Part shown: positions 39,633 through 53,150 of the stretch, one piece after another | Numbering within the stretch: position 1 is the stretch's first letter | How the letters are laid out: each line of letters begins with the position of its first letter | Assembly (NCBI RefSeq): GCF_900496995.4 | Contig: NC_044006.1 | Coordinates: 31,991,120 to 32,055,119 of the forward strand | Direction of reading: 5' to 3' | From: Aquila chrysaetos chrysaetos | Lineage: Eukaryota > Chordata > Aves > Accipitriformes > Accipitridae | DNA: 64,000 nucleotides | Program-made: the position numbers and the translations under genes | The notes under the pieces: model-generated | Seen by the model: the letters and a program-made list of their open reading frames with translations, nothing else | Told to the model about the DNA's origin: nothing | Databases searched by the model: none

Positions 39633-42600
39633 TGCATTGCCATGTAAAATTCCTGTGAGTGGTACGGTTTATTTTCTCATTTGTTGGTTCTGCCATCTGG
39701 CACAGCCTTCTTATATCCTTCTCCATTCACCACCCTCTGAAAACATCTTTTGTGTTGTCTATAGACATGTCACTTTTCCCTTGCCAAATATTAGCTTTAT
39801 GACTGAATACTTCTGATTCCTTTTGAAATCACTTCATTTTACCTTTTCCCCCTGACAACACTCTCAGGTGTCTATCATGCAATGTTGTGTTCTGTTTCCA
39901 GGTGCAGTATGGGTTAAAAGAATACAGCTCCAGTTTTGCAAATGTTTGTGCAGCTTCATAGCTTTAATGGATCCTGGTGACTATAAATAACAAAGGGAAA
40001 CTAAATAATACACTCCTTCCTGTGAGTCACATGTAGGTTGGCTACATTTCTGAATTCACCTCCTGAGAGAAGAAGCTTTGCCTCCATTATAAGACAGACA
40101 CGTATCATCCCGTGATGGCACCGCAGGGTCAGACTGTAGCCAATGAAAAGTCATGAATGTCACATGTACCAGAATGAGACATTTAAACTGAAAACTCTTG
40201 TGATTGATACAAAACACAGTCTCCCACAGAGGCCTGTGCTCATCTACTGGGGGATGGGGTTAGGAATTCTCCTGCAAAGATTCCAACATTTAATTTCCTT
40301 TGACTGGATAGCTACAGGCAGTTGTTCCTGAAGATCTAGATGAGGAACTCCAGGAAATCTCCTGGGCTTGCTTTCCACCCTCAGTTCTCTCTGACTTCAG
40401 GGACACTTATGGTTGTCCACCTCTCTCAAGAGTCAGTGGCTTTGGACTTTGGGCTTTCAGGCTGATAAATATGCTAGATTATAGCCTTCCTCCGTTGGAG
40501 TGAATGGTAACCTGCTCCACAAGTGGCCCCACTGATGTCAGCAGGAGTACCTAAGAACTAATAGCCCCTTTGCAGTGATCAAGGGCACCAGATTCCGATG
40601 AAAAATTACATCAGATTTAACTTTTTCCATTTTGAAGGGTCATAACTAGCTCCCTTGTTCTCATTGGAGCTCTGTGGACTAAAGAAAAAGGAAAAGCTTT
40701 TCTAACTACATATAAACACCATCTCAACCAGTTAAGCGTAGAGTACTCATCCCACTGAAACCACAACAGGACTTTTAACAGGACTGCACCAGTTGGCCTT
40801 CATGGCTTTGTGTCATGGCCCCCAGGATTCTGCACACAAGTCTGGAAGGACAGTTAGGCTGGAAGGAAAGATGCAGCCAGGACTTGGTTCTGAAGCCTTC
40901 AAGCACTGAGGTTAGAGGGAGCTTTGCTTTCATCAGAGATAAAATATTTGCTTAGGAAGAACGTGTCAGCTAATGATTTCAAGAGTGAGAGAAAAGTGAT
41001 CTAAGACAGATCCCTGAAAACCAATCTCTTCTGCCAAAGACCACTTATCCTTCCTGGATCAGACATTATTTCCTGCCATCATGAAGGACTTGTGAACAAG
41101 GTAATTATCTTACCTGAAAGAAGACAATTTTTTGGTGTGGCTACACCATTTCCACCTCAGCTCTTCTGAAAGAGGTCATTTACTAGTAATTTCAGTCAGT
41201 ACTGTTTGCTGCTCCCTGTGTGATCTTGCCTGCTTTTTGGCTAACTCTTGACCTCTGGGAAGAGGATGGCAACAACCACAGCTGTCTCTCCAGGCCCAGA
41301 GTGTCGTGGTACGGAGCAGTGAATGAATAGGAATTCTTAATGGCTCCCACATCACTTACAACTGCAGTAACAGATTTACTTTTTCCTATAGACACCGCTG
41401 AGTGGATAGAAAATACATTAAAAAGTTCTACGTATCAAAAAGTGCTGCTGAGCTCTTCTCTCTTTGAGATATAGCTGAAGAAATGCATTGCTCTGGTTAG
41501 TACCTATCAGTTGATGGTTAGCAAACAGGAAAGGTGGAAAGCAGGTGCATCAGGGTGAAGCTTTTCAGTGCTGCTCTGACAAGAAGAGTTAAGGCACAGC
41601 ACAGGGAGTTACTTTGAACCTTCAGTTCTCATGGGAGAGGGAAATGTTCAGCAGCTCTTGCATGGTCCTCAGTGTGTTTCAAGACCAGGGCTTTTTTTAG
41701 GATATTATGTATGGGCTGAACCACTTAGAGTGAATAAACAGCAACTCAAAACCAAATTGTGAAGGTAATGTGCAGGGTAGGTGACCTCCAACAGCAAACA
41801 AAGCAGAACTTTTGATCTTGAGACAAGTTGTTTCTCCCCTGGAGGGTGTCCTTTGATTCAGTCTGTGTTCGTAAAATGATTAGAGAAAATGAGATATATT
41901 GCAAAAGATCAGGAGCAGCAAGAACCAAACACAAGAGAAAACATTTAAACACAAAGGCAGGGGTGGAAGAGAGCGAGCTCTTCTCCATTTCACTTGTGCT
42001 TCTTTCCCACTTGCAAATATGCTGCTGGGAGATTAACTGAATGAAGTAAAACCAATGTTGGGATGCAAAAAGAGGAGCTGTGACTGATTTCTATCACTCC
42101 TTAATAACTGACTGGCAAGCTGGTGTAGCGGATCACTAAATGTCATGAATCATTTGCAGACCAAGATCAAAGAGTAAAGAGGACATAGTTCACCTAGCTG
42201 GGCATTCATGCAGGGCTTTGACTACCTGAAGCCTTTAGAAAACCATTGTTTTTTTCTCTTCTCATCTCTAACCTCTTTTCACCTCTGTTTCCTTCTAGAC
42301 TCAGCCATGTACTCGTTAGTCTACCTTGTCTAGTTCTTACTTACTTCACCACATTAATCAAGGAGCAGAATTTCAGCTTGTTTCAATTGTTTTTTACCAA
42401 GAGGAAATCAAGCCTAAGGATTTCTATTATTTTTTGTTCCCTTTCTTCCAAGTGCTGAACCTTGTATTGGGTAAAATAGAAAAAAATCTCCTTTTGGAAG
42501 AAATAAGGATTGGCTGGTCCTGTGCCTGATCCTACTTCATATTTTGCCTTCATCTGAATATAGTGTCTTGTAATTGGAAGACCTATGGAACTGGTGATCA

Positions 42601-44100
42601 AATTATTCTAGTGTATATGCAGTTCAGATCCAAATAGCCAGATATGGGCATCCCATAAACATAAAGCAAATAAATCTATACAGCAGGAGAAATTTGTCTT
42701 ACACAGATATCCAGAGCTGACAAAACACGTCTGAGACCTCTACTAAAATGAAAGTATGATGCATAGCAAACAGCTTGGAGAAAAAAGTAGCAATCAATAC
42801 ACTGAAGACAAGAAATGGAAAATAGGGCTATAAATTTAAGCATCCCTAATGCCACAATACTTCTGAAGCAAGTTTGACAGACCTCTGGTGCTTTTATGGA
42901 TACAGCAAAGTCATGCCTGAGATTTTCAAAATCCCTACTGAAGCTGCAGTTCTGTCAGAGTCTAAGCTGACCTAGGTTGCTGTTACCTCTTGACTACCTG
43001 TCCCTCTGCCCTATGACACTGCTGGCTGGATTTTCTGGCTCTCCCTCACACTGGCAAAAACATACCTAATCCTGCAGTGAGTTGGTTTGGAGCTAAATTG
43101 GAAGAAAATGCTTCTCCCCCCCCCCCCCCTGCCCCCGAAATGAGTTGCTAGTTTCTCTCCCTTAACTGGCTCACTGTATGATCAGACAAATATCAGTGAA
43201 GAGAAGAATGGAGAGTGCATCTAAGGAAAGGTGGAGGGCAACCCCACCTTAGATCATACTAAACTGCTGTGGAATTGCAGCTTTAAGCACACAACTCCAC
43301 TCCTAGTCATGCATGTGTGTGGATGTGGATGTTTCAAAAGACCTACACATTCACTTTACTGCAGTTGCGTATGTTTACTTTGATATAGGATTCTTGAAAC
43401 ACTGGATCCACTTGCTTCATGAATTAACCACATGGAACCACCTTACTCTTTGGCATTTAAACTTCTATTAAAGAACAAAAAATGCTCCTGTCCATCATGG
43501 TTGTTCAGGAAATCTTCCTAGTAGGACCCAGCTGTGCAGCGTTTCCTTTCTTGAGTCTGAAAATAGTCTGAAACAATACTGATGAGAGCTAAACGCTGCA
43601 CAAACTGCTTGTTTCCATTCAGGCTTTGACTCAAAACCTTATTGACACTATTATAAATGTCAACATTTGATACATAATATGGTAATACACTTTAGCAGAT
43701 GGAGAGGAATGGAAATGAAGCCAAGATGCAGTTGAGGCTGGGTTTGGAATTGCTGGAAGGAGGAGGATGAAGAAAGGAGAGACGCCAAGAAGGAAGTAGA
43801 GCAGAAGCAGAGAAAGGAAGATGGGAAGGAAGGGAAGAGAAATCACTCCCACTGAGCTCTGCTGAATCAAGCACTACAGAGTGAAAGAATAATAAACAGT
43901 GCATTACCTTCTGCAGCAAAAGATGATGCTTTGCCTTTGCTCATTCTATGAAGCTTCCTTTGAGATGAGCAGGAGTTGCGCTGTGGACAGAAGGCAATAG
44001 GCTCACCTGTATTCATACTGTAGCCCATCCTCCATACTCGGGCATGGAGTTTGTTCTCCTCCACAACTTGAACAGGATACCCCCTTGGTCAGAGACAGCT
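39633..44100. other. Intergenic, no gene seen
   Basis: AT-rich non-coding sequence with a C14 run at 43116-43129. A purine-rich stretch at about 43740-43850 (GGAAGGAAG words) gives leucine/serine-rich minus-strand frames that are compositional artefacts. A weak ancient-repeat trace lies near 40525-40560 (CCCACTGATGTCAGCAGGAG). No gene recognised. Confidence 0.55.
43116..43129. repeat. C14 homopolymer
   Basis: Fourteen C, then T, G and five C. Simple repeat, with G-quadruplex potential on the complementary strand. Confidence 0.9.
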
Positions 44101-44116
44101 TAACTAAAACAGCCCA

Positions 44117-44146
44117 TTAACCACCTACTTTAGAGTAGGTGGTTAA
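44117..44146. repeat. Perfect hairpin: 13-bp arms, 4-nt loop
   Basis: TTAACCACCTACT (44117-44129), loop TTAG (44130-44133), AGTAGGTGGTTAA (44134-44146). The arms are exact reverse complements and pairing stops abruptly on both sides. It is too short for a typical microRNA precursor and has no following T-run to act as a terminator. It may be a recent palindromic mutation (template switching), a remnant of a small inverted-repeat element, or a two-site binding element. Confidence 0.9.
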
Positions 44147-47100
44147 CCCACTGCCTAAAACCAATAGCTATATCAAGGTTACAAATTGCACTGAACTTCT
44201 GAAAGGGTTTTGTCATAACTAAAAATTATGATCATTCTAGATTAAACAGGTATGGGATGCTACCATTCATCACTCAGGCTGTAAAGAAATTTATACTTTT
44301 TTGAAAAGCTCATCACTATGCAGTAGAAACACATGCAATAGGGATGAACTGTCTGCAAAATAGTCCTTCCAATCTGCCAATGATAACTCTATTTTTAGGG
44401 TCTGATAAAGAGATGCCAGAGGACAAGATGAGAAAAAATGTACAAGCAAAAGGTAAACTTAAGATTTTGCACTCTGGGGACCAGGTTACCAAGAACTATT
44501 ATCATTATCCATGTATCAACTGGTACAGAACGTGATTTTCAGAAATCCCTTCACATTTTCTAAAGAGGAGCTTCTATGAATCTTCTCCTTTCTTCCTCTT
44601 CCTGTGTTGTTTATGCGCTGAATATTCACACTTCTTTTCTTAGAGACGCAGTCGATTTGTCCCAAAGTCTCTGCATTTAAAAGACAAGTGTACTAATTCA
44701 TGATATTCACTATTCTCATGCTTTTCTTTCTCAAAATATAAAAGCACAGCCACAATTCAATACTCAAAGCAAATTTCCTTAGCAAAACAAGGGATCTTTT
44801 CTATTTCAGGTTCTTGGTAGCTCCATTTTCATAGAGCGGATCAGTTTGTCTGCTTTTGGTCTCAGAATTGCTTATCTAGCCTTCAGCAAGTGCTATGCAC
44901 AAGCATAAGTCTGACAAACTTGATTTATGTTAAGAAATAATTTTTCTGTTGTCATAGAAACCACTGTAAGATGATCCAGGCATGAGTAAAAAGTAACAAC
45001 TACCCTGGCTGCTGGTTTTGCCATTGAAATTCCCCTCATTGTTGATGTCCCACCAGTAATTTCCTTGCCCCTAGGGTGAAAGGGCAAAAAGATAGTATCT
45101 GGAAGGATGGCTGAGAGGAAAAATTTGCCTAGAGATTGGCTTCAGTGTCATAAGGCAGACACATTTCCCAGTCCAGAAGAAGGTGTGCAGCCAGCACAAC
45201 TTCTCCTGTAAGGCTGCAGCATGGGAAGCAAAGTAAATGTTTCTTTCATATAGAGAGCAAAATCAGACTAGAAATCCCCCAAGCCTGTTATAGAGACCTC
45301 CATGCCACGGTGGAGAGAGATGGAATAATTTGCTTCTCTTATGCTGGGGGTTTGCTTCCATCAGCAGGAATGAATCATATCCACATTTTAATGTCTGCAC
45401 AGCTCTCACCACTGCACTATGCATAAACAATTTCTGCTTCAGTAAGAGGAAGCATCCACCTGGACAGTAACATATAAGGGATTAAAAGAATCAATGAACA
45501 CTGATCATCATGACATGTTCATGTAGAAGCGTCTTCACCCACCCCAGCACTGCCTGCCCACGAGCTCCATGCCACAGCTTAGGCAATGACACCCTGCCCA
45601 ATATAAATGATCATTCATTGCCATTTTTATGCAATGAGAGCACAGGAATGTATACTGTGTACTACAACACTTACACTCTACTCAATCTCCACCACCAGCC
45701 ATTGACATTTTAGGGATGTTTATCCCCAAGATTTACAAGGGCAATGAACATTGCTAGTACTTCCCACTACAGCTGTCAGACTGACTTGACGTTCTTTCCC
45801 AAGGGAAATCTGTTTCTGCATCTGCTACTGTTAGTTCAGCTTACAACAGGCTTTCAGCTGAAGGGTTATTGCTGTGGATCTGTGACCTCACAAAAAAGGC
45901 AAAAGGACAAAAGTGTTATTGCAAAAAAAAAGTCAGAAAACCTGTAATGTTTTGTGAAGGCTTGCAGTTCCTCTAAGCAATGAGTGGAAAAGCCAGAGGA
46001 TTCCAGTCCAGAATGCTCCTCTGCTGCAATTAGTACTGGGAACAGTCCAAAAAGAGGGGCACATGGATAGATTATAGCTTCTTTTTGCCTCTAATGCTGA
46101 TTAGTTGCAATATGTCAACAATTAGAAGAGAGTTTGGTGAACAAATATTGGCTCTTTTTCTGCTGCTGCACTGTCCAGACAATTTTATTTCCCTCTTATT
46201 ATTTATCATTTGAAAATATTTGCCAGACAATCTCTCCAAGTCCCTTCTCATCTGAAGCTTACTGATATTAATTTTGCAATTGTAAGAAACAGAGGAAGGT
46301 CTGGCATTGCTTCTGATTCCTGATAAGGTGAAAGCAGCTTTTAGCACTGGGTGTGCCATGGATTGTGGAAAGTGAATTCCGAACTGATATTTTCCAACAT
46401 TCTCTGTAAAATGCATTCTTGTAGGCTTTCCATGCAGCTTTCTCCTTGTTAATAAAGAAAAAAAAACCACAGAATACAAGGGGCAGGAAGACAGCTGATT
46501 GCTTGCACAATGATTTAAGTGGATATTAGTGGACATTTTTGGCAGTGCTTACTGGAGTCTAGTTACAAGAATCTGAATAGAAAGCCTGGTTATTTCCTTC
46601 TTTTCTCCAGATACACAAAAGCACATGGAGGATGGAAAATGAACTTAATTGTCATCATTATTGTTGCTAGATTATAAGAAAGTGCCTATCTGCCACTTCT
46701 TCCCTATGTGCACATGTACACATCTCTTTTTATGTTCACTGCTTGTCCACAGCTTGTCTTATACATGCATCTTGTTACGTCTCATTTTCACATTTCATTC
46801 CCATGCTCTTTATAGTGCAAAACAAGGTGTGTATTTGGTTATGAAAATGCTGGAGGGGGTGAGTGCATTTTTGCATAGGAGATGCTGTATTTCCATGTCA
46901 ATCATTGCTCCTTCTTTTTCTTAATCTTTGCAGATTAATCCTGGATGAGCCTCAACTGGGATGCTTCTGGCACTGGGTAAGCTGAGATTTAGATAGCAAA
47001 TTCTCAGCCCAGGTCCACTGGCGTGTGACTCACACACTGTTATCAAACTTGCAATGAGCGGCCTGAAGCTTTCCTCCCACCTTGCTGAAAATCTGGTTTA

Positions 47101-50100
47101 GAGCTAAGCATAACTTAGGTGTTGCTGGGGGGAAGATTGTCTTTCCCAGTTGAACTCTTTCACTCTGGGCCTACATACAATGCCCTTTTTTTTTTCCAGA
47201 AGAAGGGCTGTTGTCTATTAACCAGCCTAGCTACTGAAAAAGGAGTAGGAGAAGGATACCGCAGGCTGCTTCTCCAGCATTATAGTACCCACTGATGCTA
47301 GCTGGGCATGCCGTTTCTACATGTCATCCAGACTACTGCTGCAGTTCATCCCCTGTGAGCGTGAGTACTGAAGAACTTTCTGCTGTTGTAGACTGCTGCT
47401 GAGATGCTTCTCGCTTTCTCTTTTGAGGCGAACTGTGAGTTTTGACCTACGTTCAGCAGGAGATACTACTAAACATTGGGACCTGAAGGCTGCCAGTGTC
47501 TCTTGGAGGAAACTTTCTATTCTTGGAGGCAGCAGGGCATGCAGAGGGACTATAGTCGGAAAGACCTAGGCACCTTCCCCGTGAGACGAAAGTAAGAATG
47601 GGTGGAAGCAGAAAGGCTGCAAAAGCAGCATGGCAGCATGTCTGCTCAGAAACAGTAAAACAAACCCCATTCAACTGGAATAGCGATGGCTGCTGAGCAA
47701 TGAGGGTTGCTGTGACCCGAGGTGTAGGCATCATGTGTCCAACTGCATAACCTGCACTCCCCAAAAGGCAGTGATCCCTGAAAACAAGCGCTTACATTCA
47801 CCTACGTGCTCAGATGCTGCCTTGACTGCTGTGTCCTGGGGCAATTGCAGATCCTGCACATTCATCAGCTGTTGGTAGACGCTCTGTTACAGAGAGGTGA
47901 AACAGGCGAATGGTTGTAGCATGAGAAGAGTCGCAGCAGCAGGCATGTCTGTGGGAGAGAAGGGGTGTTGCATTTGCTGGGATATGAATATAAACCATGC
48001 TGCTGCCAAATCAAAAGGTTCCCCTTGTTTGTTTCCTTTTTTTGCAAACCCAGTGACTTAAAGACAGAAGAAGATAATAGTATGCCCTCCTTTATATTCT
48101 AGACCGTCACCCTTCTCCCTGCTGTTTGGCACCTTGCCCATTTCCAGCTGGCACTTTCAGATGCAGATTTCTCCCTGAATAGGTATGGCGGGGCTCTTTG
48201 TCCTCATCTTCCCCTACCTTCATTAGCGGCTCTGCTGTTGGGGGCCTTGCTCAGATATCAGAGGGAACAGAGCCGGGTAAGAAGCAGAGCAGAAAAGGCC
48301 CCCTGAATACTGATTCATTACCATACAAATGGAGGAACACCCTAGCTATGCAGAGGGCGGTATCTTCATAAAGCATCCGTAAATACCACACAAAACAATG
48401 ATTACACAGCGTTTATGCATCAGTTAAAATTCATCCTGGATAGGCTGGATAACACATAACCATATAGGCTAAAATGGATTTGCTTAGGATTTGCAAATGG
48501 TTTATAGATGTCTCCTGAGATAGGGGCATTGCCTGGAGCGTGGTGGACATATCTGCGCAGTAACGTATCAGCAAGCCAGCAAGCCGTGACAAGAAGACAG
48601 ATGAGGACAGGCAACTTGAGATCATCCCCCATTTGTCTGTGTACGTGTGGCTCAAAGGCCACCCTCCCCCCCGATGGTTCATTTGGGGTCCAAGCTGGGT
48701 GCTATGCCCAAATCCCTGATGTGTCCACAAATACGGACTGGCTCATCTGAGCATTTCCTTTGCACAGCTCTAGGCTGGGTTGTAACCCCAAATCCTTGTG
48801 ATGCCGACAGTCACACCAGCAACCTGGCGAGGGACATTTTGCAGGAAACCCATTTCAAATGAGGCCTTTCTAGTTCTGGGCCGTGGTTCACCAGAAACGA
48901 ATGACAGAGCAGCTTGGGTTAGTATAATGCTGAGAGTTGTGGGTTATACCCACAGCAGCTCCGACACTAAACACAAACAACAACCAAAGTGCTTGTACAG
49001 TTCTTCCACCTCTGTTTGCCCATCCTCCTCTCTCACAGTAAGGGGGACTAGGATGGAGATGGGTGGTGGCACTCGGATGCAGCCCTGCAGTACAGCTGCG
49101 CGTGTTTTGGCTGGGTCTGCTGCTCGCCTGAGTTAAACCTACAGTGGAGACAGATCCTGAGGGGCTAAACCTGAACGATTTGGCCTAGGGAAACTTGGTT
49201 CATCAATTCGGACTTCTTTCTTGCCAACATGGAAACGTTTTCTGGAAGCATTATATAATGTCTACCTACACAAATAGCCACACAACATGCTGGACTTGTA
49301 ACCATATAATTACATCTTCCAAAATAATACTTTGTAGCCCTCTAAAGACCTGAATAGGTAGGTAACAAATACTTTGATAACAAGTACTCTGGAAGGACTT
49401 CAAAAGCACTGCCTGCCGTGGAGAAAAAGAGGAACTAATCACCCTTTCTAGAACCTCTTTGATTTGGGGGAAAAAAACCCATAAATCTCCATGTTTCTTT
49501 GAAAATCAGCATAAGGCCATACCGTCTATAGAAATCTGCTTTCTGTCCTTTCAGGTTCTCACTGTTCAAACATACCCATTTGCTGGTATGTAAAACACAT
49601 GTAAGCCTCCCAGTAACAACTATGCTTTCAGACCTTTATGAACCAGTAGAACTGGGAAATTGGCATATCCCAGATCTGGAAGAGGAGGACAGGGAAAAGA
49701 TCTTATGAGCGCTGTGAGAACCAAAATTTGGAATATAATTCAGGATTTCTTGCAAATGTTGACCAATTGACCTGCTGATTGGACATGTGCCAGGCTGTAG
49801 CCTCATTAAGAGATTCCAGATTAATCGTATGCCTCTTAGAAAGGCGTCTTAGCAAGCTTTTCCTGCAAAGACAATTGACGTGGTTCCAGTTATGTTGGAC
49901 TCCAGTAAATATAATGGCAGGATTTTTAGCATGTGTGTTACAGAAAGAGGTAAAGAGTTATGCCAGGCTAGTTTAACCACAATTTCAGCACCAGTCTGGT
50001 GAAATCTGTTTCTAGATCAATCTAGTTCTGCCACCTCTGTGACCAAACCACGCACAGAAAGGCCTTAAGAACTGAAATGATAAAACCCCAAGGAACAGCA

Positions 50101-50430
50101 GTTTCTAATGAAAACAACAGTGCTGATAATTAAACTTCTACCAATGGTCCAAGTTGGCAGTCGGCTCAGTTAGCAAACAGTAATAGAGAGAGACAGTCCA
50201 AATTCTTTACTGTCTGTCTGTGGGACTGATCAGCCTTGACAATGTTTCACCCTGCCTCTCTAAAATAGGGTGAAAGGCTCTATTCAGGCAACAGGCAAAG
50301 CTGTTTCCATCTGGCATATTCCTCCTTTCTCATGAGTTTCCTCCTACTGATTATTAAGCAGCTGTTTTATATACACCGCTCCCCCCCCCGCCCCAATTTG
50401 CCTCTGGATTCCCAGCTTGTTCATGTATCA
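44147..50430. other. Intergenic, no gene seen
   Basis: Non-coding. The longest frame (46072-46536, -, 154 codons) has no recognisable domain and no relatives I know. Sequence is slightly GC-richer at 47.3-49.1 kb. No RNA gene, no repeat family recognised. A short C run lies at 50381-50389. Confidence 0.55.
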
Positions 50431-50439
50431 TTACTTCAG

Positions 50440-50700
50440 TTTTGATGCCCACAAGAAATTTTAATACGAATTAATTTCCTACCTGAGAAAGCCCTAATAT
50501 GCACTGCACAGTGATGTTAATGAAAAATAGGGGCTGTAGTATCTGATTCCTGGGATTTTGTGATTAATTGTGTCAGCAGCATTAACAGTAAACGCATTTA
50601 TTTTATGTCAGTTGCTGATTGACAAAATATTCATTTATTATATTCCAGTATGGGTCATATCTATAAATCCCCAGGTGAATTCAAAAGTGGCTTCTCTAGC
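50440..50700. promoter_or_regulatory. Candidate conserved non-coding element
   Basis: AT-rich, non-repetitive stretch with closely spaced developmental-factor-type words: ACGAATTAATTTCC at about 50466, GTGATTAATTGTGTCAGCAG at about 50560, GTCAGTTGCTGATTGACA at about 50608 (TALE/PBX-like TGATTGAC next to TGTCAG-type), and ATATTCATTTATTAT just after. The packing resembles vertebrate enhancers conserved across amniotes. This is composition-based inference only; no alignment was possible. Confidence 0.25.
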
Positions 50701-52840
50701 CACTACAATCTCTCTACATGATGAAGTATTCCCATGACTAATTTTTTAAGATACATCCTGCTGTATGTAAACTTACAGGGTATTTTTGCAGAAATATTTA
50801 TTGCATGTTCTGTGCTTCATGGCTCTGCTTAACAGGCTAGCATCAGGGGCAATTTTTTTTGTGACTGGCATTTGCATAACTTGGATATCATGACTTCTGT
50901 AAAAGTTCTGTATTTCCAAGGTTGTTCTTATCATAGGGATCTAGTATAAAATGTATTGACCTTCTGTGCTTTTTAACTTCCTTTTACTTACTGTTTGAGC
51001 TTCTTGCAATTTGTAATGTGTTTTATCCTGACAAAACGATAAAGAGGTAGAGAGTAGAAAGGGAGGAACTGAATGAAAAAGAGACAAAGTGACTTATAAG
51101 TTGCTCAAATAATCAAGCCAGGTAGCTGAAAAACAAGGACAAGTTTCCTTCTGACCTACGCTGCTGCTCTGCAAGCATTGCAGTTTTTTCCACTGGGAAA
51201 GAATTCTTCAGGTAAATAATTAAGGACACTTTAAAAATAGTTTTTAGCATCCTTATTCAGTTTTACTTTTTCTCTTCCCTTTGCAAAATGCCCTTCATAA
51301 AAATGGAAGTGCATTAAGATTTCTCTCCTTCAGTCTCCCTTGCAAATAGGGACCTGAATCAAAGACCTGTTTTGAGCGCTATTAGTAGAGGCACATCAGA
51401 CCAGGTGAGTTACAGCTGATGAAAACTGCACTGTAATTTTTTCAGACAGAGCATCAAATCATCAAATACAATTTTAAATGAAGTGTGAAGTCTGAAAGGT
51501 TTCTGGAAAGAACCATTTTCAGATAAAGGCAAGGAGAATTACTCAAAATACAAGGAGGGAGCTGCAAGAAAAAAAGGCTCTTCAGTTTTTTCAGTTCAAG
51601 TTTTATGTATTTGTGAATTTTCTAAAGCATTATTTTCCTCCACTGTCATTGTCTAAAACACTGCACTGCATAACTGTTGTCATGCATTTACATTTTTCTT
51701 TGTCGCTGAGGACAGCCAGCTTGAATCAGAAGCTGTTCATAGCCAAATTCTGAAGTATCCGGATATTAATTCAGATGTGGCAATAGATTAAAGCAGGGCT
51801 GCTCCACCCCTTCTCCTAGCCTTGCAGGGGAGGGGGTTGAAGGGCCATGCAGCAGCTCCTGAACTGCCACTGTTCCTGATTGGCATATTTTTTGATTTAC
51901 TCTAACACATCAAGCTGTCGGTACCCCTCTGTCAGCTCCAGGCAAGGATGCCAGTCTCTAAGATAAGGGCAGCATGATCAAGCAAGGTTGGTAGTTGTGT
52001 CAGCCACCCCAGCTTAATCTGCTGCTGCATGCGTGTGCACACTGCCAAAACTCTGTCATTCCTGTCTCATGGGCAGCAATTGTTTGTAAACCCAGTCTAC
52101 CGCTTTACAAAAGTTACGCCTTCACCCCAACTCGGGAATTTGACAAAGTCCTGAGTCACTGAGTAACTTAAAGGCCCCACAGAGGCTCTCTGACTCGGGT
52201 TGTGGTCCCGCAGCCCTTGCTGAAGAGTAGCCCTGACTCGTGCTGTTTGTATGAACAGGAGAGTCCCTTCACTGAACCGCACTCCTAAACACAAGACAAA
52301 GGATCAAGTGGGCAATTTAATATTAAGTGCAGAACACTAAATTATTACCATTCAACCTAACTTCCTGCTCCCAAAATATATTTGAAATTTCATTAAAATA
52401 GATTATGTTCTGCACAAGGCAAGTCAGGGCTCTTAGTTGGGATTATATCCGTAATTGCCTAGTACTGTACTGAAAAAACATTGATTTTAATACACTCTGC
52501 AACATTCCTAAAGGCTTGGGAACTCATGTCAGCTGAATATATTCATAGTGGATGTTCAATCACTGCACCAAATACACTCTGCAAACTAGTCACCTTTGAA
52601 ATGATAGTGGTACCTTCTTGAATAATTTGCTACCGCCAGATTGCATGTCCTTTGGGTCCTCTTGAAAGTTGAAAAGAAAAGGATGGACAGGAACATGATA
52701 TGATGACACCAATGTTGAAGTGATTTTAATTCAATGTTATTACTATATATTTGGAATTTTTTTCCCCATGTTTTTAAATTTCATCAGGGAATTTTCCTAA
52801 ATCCCTGCATTCTTTTCTTGCCATTTCTTTCAGTCTTTCA
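50701..52840. other. Intergenic, no gene seen
   Basis: AT-rich non-coding sequence with no coding frame over 65 codons, no recognised repeat and no RNA gene. Confidence 0.6.
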
Positions 52841-52924
52841 TTTTCTTTCCCTTTTCCTTTCTTCTTTCTTTTGTCCCCTTCCTCTCCTTTTCCCCTTCTT
52901 TTCCTTCTCCTTTTCCTTTTCCTT
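52841..52924 (+). repeat. Long polypyrimidine tract
   Basis: Pure pyrimidine from 52841 to 52872 and from 52874 to 52924, broken by a single G, with repeated TTTTCC words (including three in a row near the end). The Phe/Ser/Leu-only protein read through it is an artefact. Mirror-symmetric polypyrimidine is prone to triplex (H-DNA) formation. Directly after it come imperfect CTATTCTACT direct copies (about 52931-52955). Confidence 0.9.
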
Positions 52925-53044
52925 GTTTTTCTATTCTACTCTAGTCTATTCTACTTTTTGGGGTTTACTGTTCTATTACTTTTTATTTCAAGAAAATTCT
53001 AGACATGTGATACAGTTTTGCATGCTTTTGCTCCTAATAATAAT

Positions 53045-53150
53045 TATGGGTCAAATTTTGCACCCTATAAATATGGGTGGATAAATTTGGTGCAATTCCA
53101 CCGATATTAATGGAATTTAAACTGACATCAGACTCTAACCCTACATTTTA
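53045..53150 (+). mobile_element. Ancient interspersed repeat fragment
   Basis: The order GGTCAAATTTTGCACCCTA, GGTGCAATTCCACCGATATT, AATGGAATTTAAACTGACAT, CAGACTCTAACCC parallels an old amniote repeat I know as 'caaattctgc...caattccattgaagtcaatggaattacactgacatcagaatctggccc'. Diverged; family unnamed. Confidence 0.4.

Noticed and set aside
46072..46536. 154-codon - frame
   Set aside because: Composition is ordinary non-coding AT-rich sequence; no domain or homolog recognised.
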